64,000 bases of DNA, from the NCBI GenBank assembly GCA_032654645.1, contig JAULAW010000004.1, forward strand, positions 1-64,000, in the 5' to 3' direction. Source of the DNA: CAITJF01 sp032654645 (lineage in GTDB: Bacteria; Pseudomonadota; Gammaproteobacteria; Burkholderiales; Gallionellaceae). Positions within the stretch are counted from its first letter, which is position 1, and each line of letters starts with the position of its first letter. The position numbers and the translations under genes are program-made. The notes beneath the pieces were generated by a model. It was not told where the DNA came from. It was given only the letters and a program-made list of their open reading frames with translations, and searched no databases. Shown piece by piece: positions 1-8,181 of this stretch.

Positions 1-102
1 GTAGTGGCCGCATAAGGCATCTTGAACTGCCAATTATGCGTAGCCCATTCCCATTCCGAATTTCTGAACCGTGATTAATCTCAAACAAAAGCAGAATGCG
101 TA

Positions 103-145
103 TTGACACTCTGTTTTGCAGAGTAATATACTCTGCAAAACAGAG
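103..145 (+). promoter_or_regulatory. Promoter overlapped by a long perfect palindrome (likely operator)
   Basis: A -35 box TTGACA (103-108) is followed after 18 bp by TATACT (127-132). A perfect inverted repeat covers the spacer and -10: left arm CTCTGTTTTGCAGAGTA (109-125), centre ATA, right arm 129-145 its exact complement. Each arm also contains a smaller CTCTG-N5-CAGAG dyad, so the site could bind two dimers. It lies just upstream of the first gene of the 167-5246 operon, which encodes a winged-helix regulator at 3208-3546. Autorepression through this site is inferred from position. Confidence 0.7.
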
Positions 146-166
146 CAACCATTTCGGTGAACCGTT

Positions 167-1210
167 ATGCCACAACTTGCCACACAACAACTCGATTCCA
201 TCCATGCCATGCTGACCTCCGGGCAACGCAACTTGCGCGTGGAGCGGCACAGCCTGATGCTATGGGGCACCAGCTGCGGCGGGCTGATTCTGGCCAGCAA
301 CCATATTCTTACTGCCGAACAATTTCCTGCATTGGAGCAGCGCGCTATCGCGTGGCTGATTCTGCTTGCGCTCACCCTCTCCGGCATCAGCCTGCTCGAC
401 TGGCATCTCACCCGCCGCGCCAAGCAGGCGCGCGACGAAGCCTGGTCGTTCATTCACCGGCAGGTGCTCAAGGTTTGGTGGCTGCTGATGTCGGTCGGCG
501 TGCTGCTGACTTTCGCCACCTTCTTCTACGGCGGCGGCTACATGATTTTCGCCGCATGGGTGGTACTGGCTGGTCTCGGGCTATACGTCCACGGCCTGTT
601 TTCCGAAGAACTGCTGGAGTGGACGGGCGCGCTCATCATCGCTATCGGCATCGGGATGCTGGCGTTCCGCCTGAACTACACCGCCTCACAGTGGGTTGCC
701 GCCTCTACCCTTGGGCTGGGCTTGCCATTGCTGGCCGCCATGCTGGATCGTGGCAGACAGCGCGCCGCATGGGTGCGACTGCTGCAATCGCTGGGCTGGC
801 TGCTGTGCGTGCTGATTCCGCCGCTGCTGGCACAGAAGCTGGCCAGCGCCGCTGTTCCGCCCGATGCGCCGCTCGTAACGCTAGAAGAATTCCGCAAACA
901 ACCCGCCGCGCATCAGGTCGTCGTCCTGCCCGCAGGCAGCAGCATTCCGGTAAAATTCGAAATCTCCGGCAACGTGTTCCGTGCCAACAACACATCGGTG
1001 CTGCCGCTGGTGCTGAACGAGCCTCTCGAAATCATGATGAGCAACGGCCAGCCAACCGGAGACTGGCGCTTCCCCGGCGAAAGCTGGGCGCTGGCGCGCG
1101 AAACGAACTGGATTCACATTCCCTGGATAAAGACCGAACTGATTCCGCAAACCGGGCCGGAGATACGTGCCAGCCTGGTCGTGGAAACCCGGCATCAACC
1201 CATTCATTAA
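167..1210 (+). CDS. Polytopic membrane protein with periplasmic C-terminal domain
   Basis: A 347-residue protein of unknown function, first gene of the operon. A soluble N-terminal stretch of about 28 residues rich in polar residues precedes roughly six hydrophobic segments (about residues 29-46, 58-76, 105-125, 130-150, 166-182 and 205-225). The remaining 110 or so residues are soluble and probably periplasmic. That tail contains the pattern LPAGSSIPVKFEISGNVF, which resembles the lipoprotein encoded at 2804-3199 (FPAGTPLPVSTIVDGNLF), so the two may share one small beta-rich domain. ATG at 167 lies 22 bp past the palindromic operator. A signal peptidase I gene follows 35 bp downstream. The gene content suggests an envelope function, but no family name can be given with confidence. 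Confidence 0.75.
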   Translation: MPQLATQQLDSIHAMLTSGQRNLRVERHSLMLWGTSCGGLILASNHILTAEQFPALEQRAIAWLILLALTLSGISLLDWHLTRRAKQARDEAWSFIHRQVLKVWWLLMSVGVLLTFATFFYGGGYMIFAAWVVLAGLGLYVHGLFSEELLEWTGALIIAIGIGMLAFRLNYTASQWVAASTLGLGLPLLAAMLDRGRQRAAWVRLLQSLGWLLCVLIPPLLAQKLASAAVPPDAPLVTLEEFRKQPAAHQVVVLPAGSSIPVKFEISGNVFRANNTSVLPLVLNEPLEIMMSNGQPTGDWRFPGESWALARETNWIHIPWIKTELIPQTGPEIRASLVVETRHQPIH

Positions 1211-1245
1211 CGAGTCATAACTTAATCGCTATCGAAAGGAACAGC

Positions 1246-1920
1246 ATGAAAAGCTTTATCAAAAACAATCTCGGTTTCATTATTTTCTTACTCTGTTTCG
1301 GATTTTTCCGCACGGCAATCGCCGACTGGAATCCTATCCCTTCGGGTTCGATGCGGCCCAATTTGCTTGAAGGGGACGTTGTTCTGGTGAACCGTCTCGC
1401 GTACGACTTCAAGGTACCTCTGACGGATATGGTCGTTGCGCACATTGCCGACCCCAAGCGCGGAGACATTGTTACTTTCTCGTCGCCCAAGGACGGTACG
1501 CGGCTGATAAAACGCATCGTCGCCTTGCCCGGTGATCAAGTGGAAATGCGGAACGAAGTTCTGTTCGTCAACGGTCAGGCCGCAGAATATAGCGAACAAG
1601 AAATGTTGCTGGAGCCGCGTGAAAACGGCGATAACATCGAGGCATTGCGCTTGACCGAAACCATGGGGCAAAACAAGCGGCGCGTCCAATGGCTTGCGGG
1701 CGTACCCGCAAGAAACACTTTTGGCCCCACCGAAGTTCCGTCCGGGAATTTTCTGATGCTCGGCGACAACCGCGACAATAGTGCCGACTCCCGCTATTTC
1801 GGTTTCGTCCCCCGTCATCTCCTGATCGGTCAGGCGCAAAGCATCCTGGTATCAGCGGATATCAAAGGAAGCTGGCTCCCCCGCATGGAGCGGTTCGGGC
1901 AACGCTTGGCATCCAACTAA
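1246..1920 (+). CDS. lepB: Signal peptidase I (S26 family)
   Basis: A 224-residue type I signal peptidase that would remove signal peptides from secreted proteins on the outer face of the inner membrane. One N-terminal hydrophobic anchor (residues about 9-26) precedes the catalytic serine box IPSGSM (nucleophile Ser35), the general-base box RLIKRIVALPGD (Lys89) and the C-terminal GDNRDNSADSR box. The frame is open much further upstream, but ATG 1246 with AAAGGA just before it gives the normal family start. Its 3' end overlaps the next gene by one base (TAATG). Because it sits in a small operon with lipoproteins and predicted metallopeptidases, it is likely a second, dedicated signal peptidase rather than the housekeeping LepB, which usually neighbours lepA and rnc. 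That last point is inference. Confidence 0.93.
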   Translation: MKSFIKNNLGFIIFLLCFGFFRTAIADWNPIPSGSMRPNLLEGDVVLVNRLAYDFKVPLTDMVVAHIADPKRGDIVTFSSPKDGTRLIKRIVALPGDQVEMRNEVLFVNGQAAEYSEQEMLLEPRENGDNIEALRLTETMGQNKRRVQWLAGVPARNTFGPTEVPSGNFLMLGDNRDNSADSRYFGFVPRHLLIGQAQSILVSADIKGSWLPRMERFGQRLASN

Positions 1921-2774
1921 TGTCTCTCACCTTATTCTTCCAGCCGTTCCGTATGCGATGCCTGAAGACAACCATTCTTCTGCTGTCGCTAAATCTGCTC
2001 GGCGGGTGCAGCGTACTTCAGGGAAGCAAAATGCTTGCGCCTGAAAGTTTTGGTTTGAGTCCGGTTAGCTCGAACATTTACGTTGAAGCAAGCGCTGACG
2101 AAGCAACACGTGTAAAACTTAGCGATGCCATGGTGAAGGCGGAAAGCGCCATAAGAACCGCGTATGGAAGCGTGAAATCGCACCCTATCGTTCATGCGTG
2201 TATCAGCGAAACGTGCTTCACAAAATTTGGCGGGCGCGGCGCTGAAAGAGCGAAGGTTTACGGCAACTACATCCTGCTATCACCGCGCGGGCTGAACTGG
2301 CATTACCTTGCGCATGAATGGTCTCACGATGAAATACGAACCCGCCTAACTTTCAATGCCTGGTGGCATATGCCGCAGTGGTTTGATGAGGGTCTGGCCG
2401 TTGCGATAAGCGAGGCACCGGAAAACGCCGAGAGTCATTGGCAATATCTGATTGCCTCCAATGTTCCGCGCCCGACGCGCGAAGAGTTACACACCTTCAA
2501 GTCATTGAGCCAGTGGGGCGATGCTGTCAGACGGTACGGTGAGACGAAAAACATCGAACGAAAAGCGCGAGGCGAACCTGAAGTTCGCCCGCTCTATACC
2601 GCGGCAGGACATGAGCTGCGCCCTTGGCTCGCCAAGGCGGGTAACAGTGGGCTTCTTGCTTTTATCGACCTGTTGAATGACGGCAAGGATTTTGAGTCCA
2701 CCTACCAAACGGCTGACATTGCGGTCGAGAGAGATACTCCGCAAGCAGCGTTGCCCCTCGTTTCGCCCCCCTGA
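1920..2774 (+). CDS. Lipoprotein-like HExxH metallopeptidase
   Basis: A predicted 284-residue zinc-dependent peptidase-like lipoprotein. The hydrophobic leader ends in a lipobox LGGC (Cys30 from the 1920 start; an internal ATG at 1953 would give a more typical leader). The motif AHEWSH supplies HExxH (His132, Glu133, His136), and WFDEGLA about 20 residues later supplies a plausible third zinc ligand (Glu157), the gluzincin-like layout of peptidase_MA-type proteins. Substrate unknown. The start overlaps the lepB stop, which implies translational coupling. A second, unrelated-looking HExxH protein is encoded at 3552 in the same operon. Confidence 0.75.
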   Translation: MSLTLFFQPFRMRCLKTTILLLSLNLLGGCSVLQGSKMLAPESFGLSPVSSNIYVEASADEATRVKLSDAMVKAESAIRTAYGSVKSHPIVHACISETCFTKFGGRGAERAKVYGNYILLSPRGLNWHYLAHEWSHDEIRTRLTFNAWWHMPQWFDEGLAVAISEAPENAESHWQYLIASNVPRPTREELHTFKSLSQWGDAVRRYGETKNIERKARGEPEVRPLYTAAGHELRPWLAKAGNSGLLAFIDLLNDGKDFESTYQTADIAVERDTPQAALPLVSPP

Positions 2775-2803
2775 TTTTTTATTAACCCACCAAGGAGACA
2801 CAC

Positions 2804-3199
2804 ATGAAACTTGCACATATCTTGATCGCCGCTACCGCTTGCGCCGCCCTCACCGCCTGCGCCGGAATACCTCCCAGTACTGCGGAGATAGCCAAAGTCC
2901 CGCAAATCCAGTTCGGACAGCCGCTTCCGGAAGACAACAACTACGTCCTGCATTTCCCGGCAGGAACGCCACTGCCGGTATCCACCATAGTGGATGGCAA
3001 CCTGTTCGAACACGAGGGGCAAGCCACATTTCATGTCACCCTCAAGCGCGACGTGTATACGTACCGGCAGTTCGCCAGTTTCGACGGACAGAACTGGCAG
3101 CCCTCGCGTAAATTGATCGAAACTCAACTGGAGCTCCAGATCCCGCAGAAGGGCGGCAGCAATGCCGGAATGCTGCATATAAAAATGGATCAGAAATAG
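2804..3199 (+). CDS. Small lipoprotein with domain shared with first operon gene
   Basis: A 131-residue predicted lipoprotein: signal peptide with lipobox LTAC (Cys19), then about 110 soluble residues rich in beta-favouring patterns. The segment FPAGTPLPVSTIVDGNLF is similar in spacing to the periplasmic tail of the membrane protein encoded at 167-1210, and both contain a GQ-x-W/GDW-like region after it. AAGGAGA stands before the ATG. Function unknown; membership of the envelope operon is the main clue. Confidence 0.75.
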   Translation: MKLAHILIAATACAALTACAGIPPSTAEIAKVPQIQFGQPLPEDNNYVLHFPAGTPLPVSTIVDGNLFEHEGQATFHVTLKRDVYTYRQFASFDGQNWQPSRKLIETQLELQIPQKGGSNAGMLHIKMDQK

Positions 3200-3207
3200 G
3201 CCTAACC

Positions 3208-3546
3208 ATGGAGATACTCGACTCCCTGCTGCACCAGCCCATGCGCACCCAGCTCGCAGCCTTTCTGGCGGGCGCGGGCGAAGCCACCTTCACCGAACTC
3301 AAGCGGCAACTGGATGTTTCCGACGGCAACCTGGATTCGCATCTGAAGAAACTGATTGCCGCCGATTATGTGAATGTCCGCAAGGATGACAGCGCTGCCC
3401 GCACCCAAACCTGCTACGCTTTAACTAAAGTCGGGCGCGCTGCATTGCAAAGTTACATCCTGGCATTGCAAAAATTGTTGCCGCTCGAAAGTCCCGCGCC
3501 GTTAGCTCAAGCCAAACGGCGCGGGGCAAAACTGCTATCAGCATAA
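3208..3546 (+). CDS. Winged-helix transcriptional regulator (HTH_27/MarR-like)
   Basis: A 112-residue DNA-binding protein. Residues about 12-85 form a winged helix: MRTQLAAFL helix, FTELKRQLDVSDGNLDSHL recognition unit, then the wing around DYVNVRKDD and ALTKVGRAAL. It fits the short winged-helix family (PF13601 type) often annotated as transcriptional regulator. It lies within the operon, 8 bp after the lipoprotein gene and 5 bp before the second metallopeptidase. It has no sensor domain visible, so it may respond through dimerisation or a partner. The obvious candidate target is the palindrome at 109-145; this is inferred, not shown. Confidence 0.85.
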   Translation: MEILDSLLHQPMRTQLAAFLAGAGEATFTELKRQLDVSDGNLDSHLKKLIAADYVNVRKDDSAARTQTCYALTKVGRAALQSYILALQKLLPLESPAPLAQAKRRGAKLLSA

Positions 3547-3551
3547 ATACA

Positions 3552-4643
3552 ATGGGAACACGCCTCTCATTTCGGAATCCGCGAGCCGTCAAAGTGCTCT
3601 TGTCCGTTTCAATTGCTATCGTAATCTCATTGGGCGAAGCGGGTTGTACCTCAAAAGACTTCCATCGCTCTGCTCAAGAAACGCAGCGCAATCACATCAC
3701 CAGAAAACTTGCCTACTGGCAGGGGGCGCTCGCCAAACCCGTTACGGAGCGCATCGGCCCCGCTCCAGCAGAACTGGTGGACTATCTCGCGCTGGACAAT
3801 ATTATCAACGGATATGCCAACAAACCGCGAGCCGCCACCCTGTCTGCCGAGTTTATCTCCGATGTGCACAACGCGTTTGCGGAAATCCCTGCTCCGGTGC
3901 AACGCATGCTCGCACAGAAACTGGCGGGCATCTATTTCGTCGAAGACCTGGGGGGTAGCGGATTTACCGATCAAATTTATGGAACGTCAAAACCTGTCGC
4001 CGGATACATCGTACTCGATGCCTCAGTCTTGCAGAACAATACTGCCAATAGCTGGGCAACCTGGAAAGAAAACTCCCCTTTCATAGGAAGCTCCGATTTC
4101 AAGCTGAATGCGACCATTGAAGAAGCGTTGCAGGACAATCGTAAGCAGGCAATCCAGTACATCCTGCTCCATGAACTGGGACACGTACTTGCCATTGGCT
4201 CGGGTATTAACCCCAATTGGAACACTGACCCGAAGGACATTGATACAGCGGCGAGCTATCCATTTTTCCATCTGTCGTGGAAATTTTCGAAAGACACCAA
4301 TCGATACCTGAGCATCTTCGACCAGAGCTTTCCGCAACGCGAGGATGTTGTTTATTTTTTTGGCGCAAAACTCCCTGCTGCGAGGATGGTCGATACCTAC
4401 GAAGCTCTTGGGCGCACCAATTTCGCAACGCTTTATGCCGTCAAGAATCCCCATGATGACTTTGCCGAGGCGTTCGTGACTTACGTCCATACGGTGCTGA
4501 TGGGCAAACCATTCGAGATCACCCTATCCAGCGGCGGAAAGATTGCGAAAGTTTACAAGTCCTGCTGGGCGGAGGAACGCTGTGCGGCGAAAAAAAAGAT
4601 ACTGGAGCGTTTTCTCAATCTGGGTGATCCTGCAAATAACTGA
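3552..4643 (+). CDS. Predicted HExxH zinc metallopeptidase, lipoprotein leader
   Basis: A 363-residue protein with a hydrophobic leader ending GEAGC (possible lipobox, Cys32) and the zinc-binding motif YILLHELGHVLAIG (His207, Glu208, His211). A downstream acidic motif, HDDFAEAFVTYVHT, is where gluzincin-type enzymes usually carry the third ligand. The rest is not recognised. It begins only 5 bp after the regulator gene and ends 18 bp before the next. Two HExxH proteins with different leaders in one operon suggest extracytoplasmic protein processing. Confidence 0.75.
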   Translation: MGTRLSFRNPRAVKVLLSVSIAIVISLGEAGCTSKDFHRSAQETQRNHITRKLAYWQGALAKPVTERIGPAPAELVDYLALDNIINGYANKPRAATLSAEFISDVHNAFAEIPAPVQRMLAQKLAGIYFVEDLGGSGFTDQIYGTSKPVAGYIVLDASVLQNNTANSWATWKENSPFIGSSDFKLNATIEEALQDNRKQAIQYILLHELGHVLAIGSGINPNWNTDPKDIDTAASYPFFHLSWKFSKDTNRYLSIFDQSFPQREDVVYFFGAKLPAARMVDTYEALGRTNFATLYAVKNPHDDFAEAFVTYVHTVLMGKPFEITLSSGGKIAKVYKSCWAEERCAAKKKILERFLNLGDPANN

Positions 4644-4661
4644 TACTTGATCTCCATATAG

Positions 4662-5246
4662 ATGCCATACGCATTACCGCATCCCAACAGACAGGTACTT
4701 CAACTCGCGCCTTTCGTTTTGCTGTCGCTATTGCTGCACGTTGCGCTTTTATTTGCCATTCGTCCGCCGATAAAAAATTTCTCCACCACCCAATCACATC
4801 CGATGGAGGTCTATTTCTCCGCTCATGCCGTCGTTGAGCAAGCCCGCATTCCGGATAAATCTCCCACCGAAAAACATGGCAACCCAGCCAGGCTAACAGT
4901 TTCCCCCAGGACACAAGCAGTCCCGCTTGCCGCACAGTCAGATGCAATCTCCCACACCGCGACCCCTCTAGCTGTCGATCCGCAACAATTGATGGAATCA
5001 GCTAAAAGCATAGCTCGGGACGAAGCCAGAAAAACCGAGCGGCACTTTGCTGAGGAGGAAAAGAAAAAACTCAACACTCCCGCCGGTGCGCTGGCGCAAT
5101 ATCTGCGGCAACCTCACAAGGAAATACGCCTCGCCAACGGGATGCTGAAAATCATTACCGATGCAGGCGCGGTTTGTTTCCATCCTGTGCCGTATTTCGC
5201 GCGCGATGCCGCAGGTCTGTTCGGCATCCCCTCCACCTGTCCTTAG
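4662..5246 (+). CDS. TonB-like single-pass membrane protein
   Basis: A 194-residue protein. It has a short cytoplasmic start, one hydrophobic helix (about residues 17-34, LAPFVLLSLLLHVALLFAI), then a Pro/Ala/polar periplasmic linker with a charged helical part (RDEARKTERHFAEEEKKK) and a compact C-terminus with two cysteines (VCFHPVPYF and STCP). The N-terminus has the LLSLLLHxALLF pattern common to TonB-like proteins, but the C-terminal fold is not a recognisable TonB domain. Last gene of the operon; function unknown. Confidence 0.65.
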   Translation: MPYALPHPNRQVLQLAPFVLLSLLLHVALLFAIRPPIKNFSTTQSHPMEVYFSAHAVVEQARIPDKSPTEKHGNPARLTVSPRTQAVPLAAQSDAISHTATPLAVDPQQLMESAKSIARDEARKTERHFAEEEKKKLNTPAGALAQYLRQPHKEIRLANGMLKIITDAGAVCFHPVPYFARDAAGLFGIPSTCP

Positions 5247-5595
5247 CGACTTTTCAGCAGGCAGCCCTTAATGCCATGTTGATTCGGCGTTACTTTATGC
5301 CTCATGGTCATCTTTTTCATTTGCGCTGTTGATTTCAACTCGGTCGCTCGGGCTGCACCTTGTACGCGCTGTGTTAATCGCCAGCCTCGCCTGCGGGCTC
5401 GGATGCCTCAGCGGAGAGCTCAGGGTCTTAGCTTCGCATTTCTTTTGGCAGCCATACCTGACACCGCCTACGAATAAATCTCGTATATTTTTTAAAGAGC
5501 GTGAGCCAAATTTGCAACCATCCGCTTTCAGGCAAGCTAAAAAACTACCGGAACACAAAACCCCAGTACCGACTTTCGGGCAACCAGAACACAAT
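5247..5595. other. Intergenic stretch without a supported gene
   Basis: Open frames here have no start context, family similarity or composition that supports translation. The stretch separates the 3' ends of the convergent membrane operon and the MocR-type regulator gene. No clear terminator hairpin was found. Confidence 0.5.
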
Positions 5596-6999
5596 TCACC
5601 CAGCCCTCCCCATAGCCTTCTCCAGCACCTCAAATATCCTCGGCGATTGGCATTGCGCTACATTGAAGCGCATAAACGGTGCAGCCGTCTGGCTCAGGCT
5701 GAACACGTTTCCGGGGGCGAGTACGACGCCTTCGTGCAATGCTTCTCGTGACACCTTGGCGGAGTCCAGCCCGTGCGGCAGGCGCATCCAGAGGAGCATG
5801 CCGCCCTGCGGTTTCACCCAGGGGGTGATGCCGAGTTTATCCAGCCGGTGCAGCGTGCGCCCCATGGCGTCGGCCAACCGGTTGCGCAGCGCCTCGACGT
5901 GGTGGCGATAGGCACCCTGACGCAGCAGGGAGTAAACCAGTTCCGAGCCAAGACCGCTGCTGCTGAGCGTGGTGGCCAGTTTCAGGTCGACGATTTGTTC
6001 CGCCCAGTCTTGCCGCACCGCGATGTAGCCGCAGCGCACCGATGCCGTTAGCACTTTCGAAAAACTGCCGACGTGGATGACCCGGTTCAGGCCGTCGAAT
6101 GACGCCAGCAGCGGCGAGGTGTTGTGGGCGAATTCGGCATAGATGTCGTCCTCGACGATCAGCAGATTGTGATCCTCGGCCAGTTTGAGCACGCGGTGCG
6201 CGACGATGGGCGACAGTACTGCGCCGGTCGGGTTGTGAAAAACGGTGTTGGTGAGGTACAGGCGCGGCTTGTGACGCGCCAGCAGTTCGGCCATCGCCTG
6301 CACATCCGGCCCCTGCTCGGTATAAGGGACGGCGATCAGTTGCACGCGATGTGCGCGCAGCAGTGCTTGGAAGTTGAAGTATCCCGGATCGTCAACCAGC
6401 ACCGTGTCGCCTGGCTCGACGAGGTAGCGGCAAATCAGGTCGATAGCCTGAGTGCCGGAGTCGGTCAGTATGATCTGGCGTGCAGTCGCCGTGACGCCGC
6501 GTTCACCGAGACGGCGGCTGAGTTGTTCGCGCAAGGCAAAGTGCCCATACGGATGCCCATATTCCAGCAGCCCGGTTTGCGGGTCTCTGGCCAATCGGCG
6601 CAAGGCGCGGCGTATTTCTTCATCCGGCAACCAGGAGGGAGGAAGCCAGCCGCAGCCGGGCTTGAGCATGTCGCCTTCGGCTTCGAGTGACTGGCGGATT
6701 ATCCAGAGCGGATCAATGCTGCGATCCCGCGTCGCGCCCACATCGGCCAGCGATAAAGGGGGCAGGTGCCCGCACACATAAAAACCCGAACCGCGTTTCG
6801 CGGCTATCACGCCGTCGGCAGCCAGACGGTCATAGGCTTCGACGATGGTGTTTTTCGCGACGTTCAGACGCCCGGCCATCTGCCTGATCGAGGGCAACCG
6901 CTCGCCCGGCACCAGCACGCGGGAGGCCAGTTGCTCGCGTATCGCCTGCATCACCGCGTTTACGCGGGTGCCGTCTTTTTGGTCGAGGTTGGTTATCAT
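5596..6999 (-). CDS. MocR/PdxR-type GntR regulator with aminotransferase domain
   Basis: A 467-residue fusion of an N-terminal GntR winged helix (residues about 10-80: ERLPSIRQMAGRLNVAKNT, AKRGSGFYV) with a fold-type I aminotransferase-like domain. The PLP-binding lysine is visible in HVGSFSKVLTASVRCGY (Lys315), with the upstream NPTGAVLS and EDDIYAEF motifs. Family members are usually transcription factors that use PLP as a ligand and control a neighbouring gene. The divergent EamA transporter gene at 7243 is the likely target. Length is normal for the family. Confidence 0.92.
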   Translation of the reverse strand: MITNLDQKDGTRVNAVMQAIREQLASRVLVPGERLPSIRQMAGRLNVAKNTIVEAYDRLAADGVIAAKRGSGFYVCGHLPPLSLADVGATRDRSIDPLWIIRQSLEAEGDMLKPGCGWLPPSWLPDEEIRRALRRLARDPQTGLLEYGHPYGHFALREQLSRRLGERGVTATARQIILTDSGTQAIDLICRYLVEPGDTVLVDDPGYFNFQALLRAHRVQLIAVPYTEQGPDVQAMAELLARHKPRLYLTNTVFHNPTGAVLSPIVAHRVLKLAEDHNLLIVEDDIYAEFAHNTSPLLASFDGLNRVIHVGSFSKVLTASVRCGYIAVRQDWAEQIVDLKLATTLSSSGLGSELVYSLLRQGAYRHHVEALRNRLADAMGRTLHRLDKLGITPWVKPQGGMLLWMRLPHGLDSAKVSREALHEGVVLAPGNVFSLSQTAAPFMRFNVAQCQSPRIFEVLEKAMGRAG

Positions 7000-7025
7000 T
7001 ATCCTAAGCCGGACAAGCCGGAAAT

Positions 7026-7093
7026 GTAGGTCAGGCTCCGCCCGACCTCTTCGACAAGCTCAGGGCAGGCATGGTGGGCGGAGCCCACCCTAC
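7026..7093. repeat. Imperfect inverted repeat (REP/MITE-like)
   Basis: The arms are GTAGGTCAGGCTCCGCCCGA and onwards (7026-7047) and 7073-7093, which read on the opposite strand as GTAGGGTGGGCTCCGCCCA. About 25 bp including TCGACAAGCTCAGGGCAGGC lie between them. The layout is that of dispersed non-coding palindromic repeats seen between genes in beta- and gammaproteobacteria. It lies between the divergent regulator and transporter genes. Confidence 0.7.
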
Positions 7094-7242
7094 GGTTTAA
7101 TGTCCATCATTAACTACGCTTTTCAGGATCATTTGTACCCATAAGTTTCGCGGACAGTATCTTCGAATTGTACCCGTCTGTCTCTGTTGATTCCAGTGCT
7201 TACAAGGGAAGATGCTGGTTCTCCTTGCAGGAAACGGCGGGT

Positions 7243-8112
7243 ATGAATATGAACAAGGGATTCAAGGGATGGAGCAGCGGGCTGATGGGCGTGCTGATTT
7301 TTAGCGGCTCGCTTCCCGCGACACGGGTGGCTGTCGCCACCTTCGATCCGGTGTTTTTTACCCTGGCGCGAGCGGCGATTGCCGGTGTGCTCGCCGCATT
7401 GATCTTGCTGGTTCTGCGCCAGCCACGGCCTGAACGTCGCGACAAGCGCGCTTTACTGGTGGTGGCGCTCGGCGTGGTGGTGGGCTTTCCGCTGCTGACG
7501 GCTCTGGCGCTACGGCACGTCAGTTCGGCGCATGCCACCGTGTTTGTCGGATTATTACCGATGGTAACGGTGATATTTGGCGTGCTGCGCGGTGACAAAA
7601 ATCCGCGCTGGCTGTTCTGGTTATTCTCGTTGTCGGGGAGTCTCGTCGTGGCAGGCTTTGCGATGGGGCAAGGCATCAATGTTTCGGTATTGGATGATCT
7701 GCTGATGTTGGCTGCGATTATTGTGTGCGGCTTAGGTTATGCCGAGGGCGCACGCCTGGCACGCAGCATGGGTGGATGGCAGGTCATCTGCTGGGCGCTG
7801 GTGCTGTCGCTGCCATTGATGTTGCCGCTGTGTCTGTGGACACTGCCCGGAAATTTTCAACAAGCCGCCTGGCCCGCATTGCTGAGCTTAGGATACGTCT
7901 CACTGTTCAGCATGCTGCTCGGATTTTTCTTCTGGTATCGCGGGCTGGCGCTCGGCGGTATCGCGTCGATCAGCCAGTTGCAATTGCTGCAACCGTTCTT
8001 CGGGCTGGGGTTGGCAGCGGTGCTACTGGGTGAACACGTCAGCACGATGATGGTCGCCGCAGCGCTGGCGGTCGCACTGTGCGTGGTCGGTACAAGGCGG
8101 TTTGCCACATAG
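7243..8112 (+). CDS. EamA/DMT-superfamily transporter
   Basis: A 289-residue integral membrane protein with about ten hydrophobic helices in two similar halves, as in EamA drug/metabolite exporters. Typical motifs are PVFFTLARAAIAG in the first half and LQLLQPFFGLGLAAVLLGE near the end of the second. ATG 7243 is preferred over the longer open frame because the first helix then starts about 10 residues in. Divergent from the MocR-type regulator, a common pairing in which the regulator controls an amino-acid or metabolite exporter. Substrate unknown. Confidence 0.88.
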   Translation: MNMNKGFKGWSSGLMGVLIFSGSLPATRVAVATFDPVFFTLARAAIAGVLAALILLVLRQPRPERRDKRALLVVALGVVVGFPLLTALALRHVSSAHATVFVGLLPMVTVIFGVLRGDKNPRWLFWLFSLSGSLVVAGFAMGQGINVSVLDDLLMLAAIIVCGLGYAEGARLARSMGGWQVICWALVLSLPLMLPLCLWTLPGNFQQAAWPALLSLGYVSLFSMLLGFFFWYRGLALGGIASISQLQLLQPFFGLGLAAVLLGEHVSTMMVAAALAVALCVVGTRRFAT

Positions 8113-8181
8113 GCTGTTATTATTAAGCCATCTTGCGATGGCGCATCTGCCAACACTTGGTTCATACAAACAGGAAGCAAC

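Noticed and set aside
157..1245. Long open frame leading into lepB
   Set aside because: It is a GC-rich shadow of the 167-1210 gene; its residues are low complexity and unlike signal peptidase, and the true start is ATG 1246.
5329..5751. 140-codon plus-strand open frame
   Set aside because: It runs into the regulator gene in antisense, lacks a ribosome-binding site and has no recognisable domain.
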